A stretch of DNA of 7,738 bases from an uncultured Prevotella sp. (GTDB taxonomy: Bacteria > Bacteroidota > Bacteroidia > Bacteroidales > Bacteroidaceae), in NCBI GenBank assembly GCA_934229335.1, contig CAKQDQ010000114.1, positions 1 through 7,738 of the forward strand, given 5' to 3'. Under the pieces are notes generated by a model that made no database searches, had not been told where the DNA came from, and saw only the letters and a program-made list of their open reading frames with translations. Shown piece after piece: positions 1 to 7,738 of this stretch; position 1 is the stretch's first letter, and every line of letters starts with the position of its first letter. The translations under genes were made by a program, and so were the position numbers.

Positions 1-148
1 AACGCCACGGCTCGAGGACGGGAGGGGAACGGAACGGCGGCGGGGGGGGGAACAACGGCATGGAAACGACAACTTGGAAACGCCGCTGCTGGAGAGAGAC
101 GTGGAGGATTAAGGATTATACTAAAATAGTAAGTAAGGACACTACTGG
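1..148. other. G-rich left edge, possible 3' tail of a rightward gene
   Basis: This stretch lies beyond the stop codon of the MATE gene. Bases 1-110 are strongly purine- and G-rich on the plus strand, with a run of nine G at 42-50 and repeated ggaacg / ggaaacg words, while bases 110 onward return to AT-rich sequence. All three plus-strand frames are open from the edge for some distance, ending with TAG at 127-129, TAA at 110-112 and TAA at 149-151. Low stop density is expected in such composition, so openness alone proves nothing. The frame ending at 110-112 gives an acidic tail (ETPLLERDVED), the most protein-like of the three. It could be the end of a gene converging on the MATE gene, a low-complexity tail, or a contig-end artefact. 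I recognise no product. A weak 5-bp hairpin (TACTA/TAGTA) lies near 118-130. Confidence 0.3.
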
Positions 149-1501
149 TTAAAGACTGGGAGCAGAATCCTGAAGTTTGACCAATTCCTTATTAAAACGT
201 CGCCAATACAAGAAGCCTGCGATAGTTAAGCCTATAGGAAACGCCATCCATATGCCAAGTATATGCAGTCCTATTGGGAAAGCTAAAAAATATCCCAAAG
301 GTAAACTAATGATGAAATATGCAAGAAATGCGATATAAACCATCGGCTTTACACAAGCAATTCCTCGTAGTGCATTAGCATATACACATTGTAATCCATC
401 GCCAAACTGGTATATAACAAGGACTATTATCAACATAGCTACCGCCTGCTGTACCTCAATATCACTTGTAAACAGTCCACCGATGTAATGCCTGAAGAAC
501 AATACAGGCACAGCCGTTATCGCAGATGATAACAGAACGAGTCTGAAGCCATCCGCGGCATTAGTCTTCACCGCCTTATAATCTCTCTGTCCAGCAAAAA
601 GACTTATTCTGATAGCCACAGCCGACGACAACCCAGCAAGCACAAGATAGAACAGCTGTGATATCGTTATCATAACTTGATGCGCAGCCAAAGGTATCGT
701 TCCCAACCAACCTACCATAATAGCACTAAGTCCAAATGCTGCCGTTTCCATGCCTAATTGCAACGCGACCGGGAAACCAAGATGGTTCATCTCCACAAAA
801 TCCACCTTATTTATATGTCCATGCAATAATCCGTCACGATACACTCTGTATTTTCCTTTTATCAACAATATCGCAAACAAAGCTATAGCCATAAACACTC
901 TCGACCCCATAGTCGATAGTCCCGCTCCCAACAATCCTAACTCGGGGAAAGGTCCTACGCCATATATAAGCAGCCAGTTAAATAATATGTTAACAATATT
1001 ACCAGCCAGCATAACCCACATCGGTATTTGCGTGCGCATCACCCCATCAAAAAGCTGCTTAAAAGTGTTGAACACTCCTACAAATGGTATGCTAACAATA
1101 AGTACAAGAAGATACGCCTTCATCATCGGCAATAATTCTTCAGGTTGTCCTATGCGAGCCAAGTTAAAGTATAATATAACCATCAACACCACAAGCGCAA
1201 GCCCAATGAGCATATTCGCCAATAAAGAATTGCGCACCTTCTGCCCAATTTTATTTTTCCTCTCCATCCCATATAGCTTACCTACAATCGGTGTCAACCC
1301 GTACGAAAAGCCGAGATAGAACAATAATATCAAATTAAAAATATTATTCACAAATCCTGCCGCTGCCAACTCCTGTGTGCTATGATGCCCTATCATCAGC
1401 GTATCAGCAAATCCAAGTATAATTGTTCCGAGCTGTCCTACAACAACAGGAAAACCTATTTTCAATATTTCACTATAATAATGCTGTTTATTTTTCTCCA
1501 T
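149..1501 (-). CDS. MATE family multidrug/cation antiporter (NorM-like)
   Basis: An inner-membrane transporter of the multidrug and toxic compound extrusion family, expected to expel organic cations, drugs or metabolites in exchange for Na+ or H+. The 450-residue product has the usual family length and about twelve hydrophobic segments. It shows the two-fold pseudo-repeat of MATE proteins: the first half opens with GFPVVVGQLG and FADTLMIGHH, the second with GFPVALQLGMET followed by LAAHQV. Residues Asp33, Glu252 and Asp368 (in YQFGDGLQ, followed by ALRG) fall where NorM proteins carry conserved acidic ion-coupling residues. Start ATG at 1499-1501 is preceded by a purine stretch (AAAGGA) touching the ATG, too close to act as a normal ribosome site. 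The gene lies 100 bases downstream of the histidine kinase in the same direction, with no clear terminator or TAnnTTTG box between them, so co-transcription is possible. The substrate cannot be told from sequence. Confidence 0.95.
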   Translation of the reverse strand: MEKNKQHYYSEILKIGFPVVVGQLGTIILGFADTLMIGHHSTQELAAAGFVNNIFNLILLFYLGFSYGLTPIVGKLYGMERKNKIGQKVRNSLLANMLIGLALVVLMVILYFNLARIGQPEELLPMMKAYLLVLIVSIPFVGVFNTFKQLFDGVMRTQIPMWVMLAGNIVNILFNWLLIYGVGPFPELGLLGAGLSTMGSRVFMAIALFAILLIKGKYRVYRDGLLHGHINKVDFVEMNHLGFPVALQLGMETAAFGLSAIMVGWLGTIPLAAHQVMITISQLFYLVLAGLSSAVAIRISLFAGQRDYKAVKTNAADGFRLVLLSSAITAVPVLFFRHYIGGLFTSDIEVQQAVAMLIIVLVIYQFGDGLQCVYANALRGIACVKPMVYIAFLAYFIISLPLGYFLAFPIGLHILGIWMAFPIGLTIAGFLYWRRFNKELVKLQDSAPSL

Positions 1502-1601
1502 TCCTTTATATCATTTCTTATTAAGCGTCCTCCGCGCACAGTATCTCCCGACACCAATCATCACCTATTCTTGTTTACACAGCAGATTGTACGACAACTA
1601 T

Positions 1602-2645
1602 TCACGCCTTAGGGTGTTCAAAAAAGAATTCAGTACCTTTTCCCTCTTCAGAAGAGAACCATACACGTCCTTTCAAATAATTCTCTCCAATAAGCTTCAT
1701 ACTGTACGTGCCGAGTCCTCTTCCCTCCCCTTTCGTAGAGTTACCATAAATAAAGACCTTACTTTTCACCTCTGCTGGCATAACAGCATCATTATGTACA
1801 GAGAATCTTATTTTATCATCTACACAGCCAGCCTTTACCGTCACAGTAGTACCAGGACTTGCCTCGCAGGCATTCTTCACCATATTATGTATAACCCTGC
1901 TTACCAGTCCCTTGTCCGAATCCAGCATCTCATCGGTAAGTGTAGACACAATATTCAGCTTCACCGCCCACATATCCAACGACACGTGCGCAAGACTTTC
2001 TCTTACAAAGTCAACAGCTTCGCTTGCCTTAAACCTATGCGGTTTAGGTTTCAATATGCCATTTTTAGCATAAATAAGGTCACGCTGCGCCAATATCTCA
2101 TTCATCAACTGGCTTGATATATTCTTTACGATGCCCACCATTTCCTCCGAGTCATCGTTATTCATACAGTCAAGAATACCATTCAATGCACCCGACATAT
2201 TCAATATATCATGAAAGAATATTCTTTCCATCATCAACTCTTGGTGACGATCCGACTTATCAACCAACAAGACTACAGTATATACTTTCCCGTCATGAAT
2301 GAAAGGTGTAGATACAGCGTGTACACTATAATCCCTGTTTTCGTTTATCAACAGCTCCGTGTTAGTTTCCTTCTTCGTTTGCGTCTGTATAGATTCTTCC
2401 ACCATGTGTCGGAATTCGCACAACTTACAGTTCTCATGAGTGCCGCATCCCCCCTCTGCCGCGAGTGCATTAGAGCACTTCAGCAGGTCACCCGGATTTA
2501 GTTTTTTATCGGTATCTGTGGCAGTATAGTTAACATACAGTACTTGCAGGTGTTCATCAAGCACAACAAATGTTGCGCCAGTCTCACTCAATACTTTATT
2601 ATCGAGAATAATGGAGTCAAGTTCTTCTTTTGTGAATTCGCCCAT
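1602..2645 (-). CDS. Soluble PAS-domain sensor histidine kinase with Cys cluster
   Basis: A 347-residue two-component sensor kinase with no signal peptide and no membrane segment, so it should sense a cytoplasmic signal. Residues ~15-130 form a PAS-like sensor domain. Inside it is a cysteine cluster, Cys57-X9-Cys67-X5-Cys73-X2-Cys76 (core GGCGT), able in principle to bind a metal or Fe-S centre or to act as a thiol switch; that role is inferred. The dimerisation/phosphoacceptor helix follows with His145 in FFHDILN. The ATPase domain has the N box VIHNMVKNACEAS (Asn254, Asn258), a variant G1 region around VHNDAVMP (Asp286), and a clear GEGRGLGTYSMKLIG glycine box at ~307-320. Typical output is phosphotransfer to a response regulator, but none is encoded in the window. 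The ATG at 2643-2645 begins MGEFTKEELD. A promoter ~140 bases upstream gives a long leader. The MATE gene follows 100 bases downstream, and a functional link to it is only a guess. Confidence 0.92.
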   Translation of the reverse strand: MGEFTKEELDSIILDNKVLSETGATFVVLDEHLQVLYVNYTATDTDKKLNPGDLLKCSNALAAEGGCGTHENCKLCEFRHMVEESIQTQTKKETNTELLINENRDYSVHAVSTPFIHDGKVYTVVLLVDKSDRHQELMMERIFFHDILNMSGALNGILDCMNNDDSEEMVGIVKNISSQLMNEILAQRDLIYAKNGILKPKPHRFKASEAVDFVRESLAHVSLDMWAVKLNIVSTLTDEMLDSDKGLVSRVIHNMVKNACEASPGTTVTVKAGCVDDKIRFSVHNDAVMPAEVKSKVFIYGNSTKGEGRGLGTYSMKLIGENYLKGRVWFSSEEGKGTEFFFEHPKA

Positions 2646-2756
2646 AGTCTTGTGGTATTAAAAATCTCTTATACTGTTTCTTGTTGCGGATTTCCACGTT
2701 TTGCCTATGTTATTATCATGCGTGTGCAGCGTCATTTAGATGCTGTGGTAAGAGTT

Positions 2757-2948
2757 TTAGTTGTGTAAAACGTATAATTCCATCTGCAAAGATAATATTT
2801 TCTTTTTAAGACTGCAACTTTTTGAGCATTTTTTTATGTAAGTAACCATCCCCGTATGAAGTATCATGTCACTCAATGTCTGTGCATTAAAACATAGCGT
2901 GGCAGCTCCGAGCAAGAAGGAGCGAAATGTCCATTTAGTAATATACAT
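2757..2948 (-). CDS. Doubtful small ORF with signal-peptide-like start
   Basis: A 63-codon frame whose start resembles an exported Bacteroidota protein: basic residues (TKWTFR), a hydrophobic stretch (SFLLGAATLCF) and then NAQ, the same cleavage context as in the neighbouring esterase. The remainder is short, basic and Cys/Lys-containing (IKKCSKSCSLKKK) with no family I recognise. Against a real gene: there is no ribosome site or clear promoter before the ATG, and its last ~13 codons run through a strong-looking promoter for the histidine kinase. It could be a small secreted peptide, the decayed 5' remnant of a lost secreted-protein gene, or chance. Confidence 0.2.
   Translation of the reverse strand: MYITKWTFRSFLLGAATLCFNAQTLSDMILHTGMVTYIKKCSKSCSLKKKILSLQMELYVLHN
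2787..2818 (-). promoter_or_regulatory. Bacteroidota-type promoter for the histidine kinase
   Basis: On the minus strand, GTTG (2815-2818) and TATCTTTG (2787-2794) are separated by 20 bases. This matches the Bacteroidota primary sigma factor consensus of TTTG, 19-21 bases, then TAnnTTTG, perfectly at the -7 box and at three of four -33 bases. Transcription would start near 2780 and run ~135 bases before the kinase ATG. It could also drive the MATE gene downstream. Confidence 0.6.
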
Positions 2949-3076
2949 TTACTTTTTTCTGTCAGGTTGGTAATCTTCATAATTCACTATGTAAAATCAC
3001 TTCTTTTCCCAAAATCTCCAAGGTTTTCGGGTAGGGGAATCACGACACCACCAATTTCCCTGTACATTGTATCACA

Positions 3077-4459
<1,383 letters not shown>

Positions 4460-4529
4460 TTATAATATTTGGTTTATTGAACGTTTGTTGTATTTATGAC
4501 TCTATACATACACAGTAAAAGTATTGATG

Positions 4530-4537
4530 CAAATTTA
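4530..4537 (-). promoter_or_regulatory. Candidate -7 box for the esterase gene
   Basis: TAAATTTG on the minus strand matches TAnnTTTG exactly and lies between the pectinesterase terminator and the esterase start, giving a leader of about 65-70 bases. No TTTG-like -33 box lies at the expected 19-21 base spacing, so the promoter may be weak or need an activator. Confidence 0.4.
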
Positions 4538-4612
4538 TACATTTCTGTTCATACTCTCTTTTTGATTTGTTTTCAATATTTTATCAAATGTGTCATATTC
4601 ATTGCTTCCACG

Positions 4613-4660
4613 AATAAAAAGAGACCATATTAATGCAAATACAGCACTAATATGGTCTCT
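4613..4660 (-). terminator. Intrinsic terminator of the pectinesterase gene
   Basis: Perfect 13-bp inverted repeat: arms at 4620-4632 and 4648-4660 (AGAGACCATATTA on each strand) around a 15-base loop, followed on the minus strand by a T-rich run (TTTTTATT, from 4620 down to 4613). It starts ~45 bases after the pectinesterase stop codon. On the plus strand the same stem is followed by a less regular T-rich stretch (GTCTTATTTTT), so weak bidirectional action is possible. Confidence 0.85.
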
Positions 4661-4705
4661 GTCTTATTTTTACCTTCCCACGAATATGGGAGGATTATGC
4701 TTAAT

Positions 4706-7700
4706 TTACTTCACGTACTTAGCATTGTTCTTCACAACAATACCCTTGTATGACTTGCTTACGTTCTGACCAGCGATGTTATAAATAGCACCGTTCTCAT
4801 TATTTGTGTCAGCCTTAACAGTGTTAACGTCAGTAGCTATTGTAGCCTTAGTAGCCTCACCGAGACCACCCATCTCATTAGCAGCACGTACACTCCATGT
4901 AGCAGTAACATCGTCAACTACATACGTAGGTGTAGTAGAAGCGGTAACGAACTTACCATTCTTGAACACTGCCCAGCAGAGAACATAGTTATTGTCATCC
5001 CATGTAAGAGTCTTATCGCCAGTTTTAAGCACAACATTCGTAGGAGCAGAAGCCTGCTCTGTGAGTGCTGTAGGATCCCAATCATCGTCCTGACCCATTA
5101 CGTTTGCAAGGCTCATGCTCTGAACATCGTCAAGTGTAAGTATTGGGTCGTTAGCGTGGGTATTGCCTTCCTTATCAGTCCAAGAAGTGCGACGACCAGA
5201 AAGGTCGATGCTTGTACCAGAAGTGAGGTAAGAGTTGTACTCTGCGAAACGCTTTGGCCAACCACCGCTCATGTCTGCCCAACCGTTACCGAGGGCGTTA
5301 GCGTCCATCTTTGTGTTGATGAAGCAAGCCGTTGGTGTGCCGCTTCCCCAAGGACGACCAAGGTAGAACGTTACGTCAGAAGTCTCCTTCTTTATATAGC
5401 AGTTATTGAATACGTAACCATACTTCTTTGGCTTAGAAGGCACGGCAAGGTAACCGCCACCACCGCACTGTTGCAGTGTTACCTCATTATAATATACATC
5501 ACCCTTACCACAGAGGTAATCGGTACGTCCACGTATCACGCCACCCTCGAAGTAGTACTTGCCATTGTCGCTATTTGATACATAAGTATCCTGATAACCC
5601 CACAGGCAAGCATCCTTGAATATGGTACGGTTAGATCTATCATGAAGTGCAATATCACGTCCGTGAGCGTCACCCATAGAAGTCTTGATAGTCAGATTCT
5701 GGAAATATGCATCGTGACCATCCTTCTGAATGATGAGCACATCACCATTGCCAATACCCTCAAGTGGGCACGCTGCACCAAAACCATTATCCCAAGTAGC
5801 CTCAGGAGTCTTGTTTGTTATAACTACGCCGTCCATAGATTCACCTATGAATGAAACGTATGGTGCTGTCAGGTAAGAACGTGGATCATCGTATGTCTTG
5901 CCATCACCACCAGTAGTAGTGCCGTTAGTATCAAATACATACTTACCGTTCATAATGAACACGCGATAACGTTCTGTTGCAGAGGCACCGCGTTTGTTGG
6001 CAGCTGCGAGAGCGTCAGAGATAGAACCGTCGATAGGCACGATGAAGTCATACATAGCCTTCTCTACCGCAGGCTTAACCTTAGTTTGGAAGTTGATAAC
6101 GATGTCTTCAGCGATAGCGTTGCCTGTAAGGTCAGCAACAGAACCACCATTGAGTGTAAACTGTACGTCAGAAGAGTAATCAAGGCCCTTATACTCACAG
6201 ATAACGGTCTTGCCGCTTGCTACAGGCTTGAGTTCTACATTACCTATAGTAGCCTTTGCCTTGTCAGTAAGCATCACCTTCTCGTCGAATGTGAGAACCA
6301 CCTTACCGTTAGCAGATATTCCTGTAGCATTGTTAGTAGGCACACTGCTTACGAGTACAGGTGCGGTACCATCGTCAACAAGTTTCGCTGTACCTACAAT
6401 GAATGTAGCACCGAGTGTTATACCATCGTTAACAGAAGCAGTACCGTCAACGTTAGAAGTCTTGTCGCTTATCCAACGGATGTAAACCTTCTCATTATTA
6501 TTAACCTCAGCAGGGAGACTAACGGTAGCGTCAGCCCAGTTCTTTGCGCCCTGCAGGTCGAGAGTACCAGCTGTAGTCCAGTTCTCACCGTCGAGAGAGT
6601 ACTGCACGAGTTGCTTCTGGTAAGCATTGTAGTTATATACCATTGATGTGATAATCTTCACATCAGTGAATGCAGCAGCGTTGATAGCGGTCTGCCAGTA
6701 GTAGTTACCAACATCACCATTGCTGCTACCAGTGCGCCAGTTAACTGCTGCTGGGCGTCCTTCGTAGCCACCAGCAGCCTCTTCACTCTTGTCAAGCCAT
6801 CCCTGCTCGTCACCGTCAGCGTTACGCATAACAAGCGAAACGGCGTCGTTGTCAGCTGCAGCGAAGTCTGCTGCTCTGCCTGCAGAGCCACGCTTGATAA
6901 AGTCCCAACCTACGATGTAGTCCACAGCAGAGTAAGAAGCGGTGAAACTCTTATCCTCATTCATTATAACAGGCATCTCAGAGGCTGTCTCACCATTATC
7001 CCAGTTGGTAAAGGTTAGAATAGCGTTAGAAGACGCTGTGATAGTAACCTTAGTACCTTCCTCATACATATTCTTTCCGTCAACAACGGTAGCGGCAGGT
7101 GAGAGAGATACCATATAGTCGTTTGCGCCACCCTCTACCTTTATGTCGAGAGCGTATGTCTTAACCTTCTTAAAGTTAGCTGTCAGCACATTGTCAGCAG
7201 TAACAGTGTACTTAAACTTCGCTTCTTTTGAAACCTCGTTACCGTCCTTGTCAGTCCAGTTAACGAAGTCGTAGCCAAAGTTCTCTGTAGCGGTCAGTGT
7301 TACCTCGTCGTTCTCTATATATTCGTCAGAGTTAGGGTATACTGATACATTACCTCCCTCTTCAGGAGCAGCAACAGCACTGATAGTGTACTTGTTAACA
7401 GCAACCAAAGTGCCACTTACTGTACCCTCGATAGTTACCTCACCGAATGCGCCGTCCTTGGCACTACCAACGCCAACGGCTGATGTTAGATAGAAGCCAT
7501 CGGTGCCTGCGAGTTGCGCCTGCTGCTCTGCTGTGAGAGTAATCTCATATTTTGCGATGGCAGTCTTGTCGTAGTCCTTGGTTGATGAAGACTTACCCTG
7601 ACGCCATGCGGTGTATGTACCGAGCGCAACTGTCTCACCGTTCTCCTTATGGGCGGTGATGACGATACCGTTACCAGCGTCAGTTCCACAACGGTTTACG

Positions 7701-7738
7701 TAACCTGATACCTTTGTTGGGGTGAATGTGAGTCCTGT
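4706..7738 (-). CDS. Modular secreted pectin methylesterase (CE8), 5' end missing
   Basis: The frame is open from the stop at 4706-4708 to the right edge, giving 1010 visible residues without an N-terminus; a TTG at 7406-7408 is internal, not a start. Visible order: an unassigned beta-rich segment (1-110); two divergent InlB-type beta repeats (~117-190 and ~195-270, each with W(T/D) then DG/NG and ending TANF or TASYS); a galactose-binding-like beta-sandwich (~273-452); an SbsA-type Ig-like domain (~455-552, beginning DGTAPVLVSSVP); the pectinesterase beta-helix (~558-880); a fibronectin-III-like domain (~897-967); and a 28-residue C-terminal module (IYNIAGQNV...YKGIVVKN). The enzyme removes methyl esters from homogalacturonan outside the cell. 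Catalytic signatures are GYQDT (Gln716, Asp717), DYLCGKGD (Asp740) and YLGRPWG (Arg795, Trp797). The usual oxyanion Gln of QAVAL is Arg694 (GRDIAL). Single-domain CE8 enzymes are roughly 300-400 residues, so most of this protein is accessory. Confidence 0.93.
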   Translation of the reverse strand, partial: TGLTFTPTKVSGYVNRCGTDAGNGIVITAHKENGETVALGTYTAWRQGKSSSTKDYDKTAIAKYEITLTAEQQAQLAGTDGFYLTSAVGVGSAKDGAFGEVTIEGTVSGTLVAVNKYTISAVAAPEEGGNVSVYPNSDEYIENDEVTLTATENFGYDFVNWTDKDGNEVSKEAKFKYTVTADNVLTANFKKVKTYALDIKVEGGANDYMVSLSPAATVVDGKNMYEEGTKVTITASSNAILTFTNWDNGETASEMPVIMNEDKSFTASYSAVDYIVGWDFIKRGSAGRAADFAAADNDAVSLVMRNADGDEQGWLDKSEEAAGGYEGRPAAVNWRTGSSNGDVGNYYWQTAINAAAFTDVKIITSMVYNYNAYQKQLVQYSLDGENWTTAGTLDLQGAKNWADATVSLPAEVNNNEKVYIRWISDKTSNVDGTASVNDGITLGATFIVGTAKLVDDGTAPVLVSSVPTNNATGISANGKVVLTFDEKVMLTDKAKATIGNVELKPVASGKTVICEYKGLDYSSDVQFTLNGGSVADLTGNAIAEDIVINFQTKVKPAVEKAMYDFIVPIDGSISDALAAANKRGASATERYRVFIMNGKYVFDTNGTTTGGDGKTYDDPRSYLTAPYVSFIGESMDGVVITNKTPEATWDNGFGAACPLEGIGNGDVLIIQKDGHDAYFQNLTIKTSMGDAHGRDIALHDRSNRTIFKDACLWGYQDTYVSNSDNGKYYFEGGVIRGRTDYLCGKGDVYYNEVTLQQCGGGGYLAVPSKPKKYGYVFNNCYIKKETSDVTFYLGRPWGSGTPTACFINTKMDANALGNGWADMSGGWPKRFAEYNSYLTSGTSIDLSGRRTSWTDKEGNTHANDPILTLDDVQSMSLANVMGQDDDWDPTALTEQASAPTNVVLKTGDKTLTWDDNNYVLCWAVFKNGKFVTASTTPTYVVDDVTATWSVRAANEMGGLGEATKATIATDVNTVKADTNNENGAIYNIAGQNVSKSYKGIVVKNNAKYVK
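4709..4792 (-). other. C-terminal sorting-like module of the pectinesterase
   Basis: The last 28 residues (983-1010 of the visible protein) are GAIYNIAGQNV, then SKSYKGIVVKN, ending AKYVK. The pattern of Y-N-x-x-G-Q-x-V, a short gap, K-G-I-V-V and a basic end resembles the short C-terminal modules on many exported Prevotella/Bacteroidales proteins, related to type IX secretion (Por) signals. Use of type IX secretion is an inference, as no secretion gene is visible. Confidence 0.5.

Larger units (their letters stand above)
2646..3076. other. 431-base spacer between esterase and kinase genes
   Basis: This AT-rich spacer separates the esterase stop codon from the kinase start. Its kinase-proximal part holds the promoter at 2787-2818 and a leader of roughly 135 bases. 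In that leader, a nine-codon ATG-to-TAA frame (MELYVLHN) begins just after the promoter's -7 box, and is too short to judge. The middle is covered by a doubtful 63-codon ORF at 2757-2948. The esterase-proximal part (2949-3076) shows only weak short inverted repeats (CCCGAAA against TTTTGGG near 3008-3031, and GGGAA against TTCCC near 3036-3060) without a T-run, so I cannot call a terminator for the esterase. No tRNA or other RNA gene was recognised. Confidence 0.6.

Noticed and set aside
750..1319. Plus-strand 189-codon frame inside the MATE gene
   Set aside because: Antisense to a clear transporter gene; the translation shows no domain pattern.
1502..1601. Promoter or terminator between kinase and MATE genes
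   Set aside because: No TAnnTTTG box and no stem with a T-run could be found; the gap is 100 bases of ordinary spacer.
1587..2117. Plus-strand 176-codon frame over the kinase gene
   Set aside because: Antisense to conserved kinase motifs, with no recognisable product.
3008..3060. Possible terminator after the esterase
   Set aside because: Only short imperfect stems (5-7 bp, one with a G-U pair) and no T-run follow on the minus strand.
6086..6646. Plus-strand 186-codon frame, and other frames over 4806-6485
   Set aside because: Shadows of the pectinesterase gene; Cys/Ser-rich translations without domain structure, while the minus frame holds clear domains.
7406..7408. TTG as start of the pectinesterase
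   Set aside because: The same frame continues open for 110 more codons to the window edge with similar beta-rich content, and the protein would lack a signal peptide.
7140..7410. Tandem DNA repeat in the pectinesterase N-terminal part
   Set aside because: The two InlB-like modules are similar only as proteins; no near-identical DNA repeat was seen.

Overview
The window looks like a chromosomal or metagenomic stretch from a Bacteroidota (Bacteroidales) bacterium, most likely of the Prevotella group. The reasons are: two AT-rich upstream regions carry boxes matching the Bacteroidota -7 consensus TAnnTTTG and lack a Shine-Dalgarno sequence; the esterase signal peptide ends in the NA|Q cleavage site common in this phylum; and a multidomain secreted pectinesterase ends in a short C-terminal module of the type seen on Prevotella exported proteins. 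The genus is an inference from style, not from a marker gene.

All four confident genes lie on the minus strand, so transcription runs right to left. From the right edge: (1) a large modular pectin methylesterase (CE8), whose reading frame is open to the right edge so that its N-terminus is missing, closed by a strong hairpin-plus-T-run terminator at 4613-4660; (2) a secreted esterase with an N-terminal DUF3237 domain fused to a CE1-type alpha/beta hydrolase, apparently from its own promoter near 4530-4537; (3) a 431-base spacer holding a good Bacteroidota promoter and one doubtful small ORF; (4) a soluble PAS histidine kinase with a four-cysteine cluster; (5) a MATE-family efflux transporter 100 bases downstream of the kinase and possibly co-transcribed. 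The leftmost ~110 bases are G/purine-rich with a G9 run, unlike the rest, and hold at most the tail of another gene.

The two right-hand genes fit together as secreted plant-cell-wall de-esterification: the pectinesterase removes methyl esters from homogalacturonan, and the CE1 enzyme would remove acyl or feruloyl groups from pectin or xylan side chains. No SusC/SusD pair, lyase or glycoside hydrolase is visible, so membership of a polysaccharide utilisation locus is only suggested. The two left-hand genes could form a sensing-and-efflux unit, but no response regulator is visible.

I see no CRISPR array, insertion sequence, tRNA or rRNA, and no clear evidence of an undescribed multi-gene system. 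The points most worth a second look are the DUF3237-CE1 fusion, the Gln-to-Arg change at the pectinesterase oxyanion position, the Cys-cluster kinase beside a transporter, and the odd left edge.
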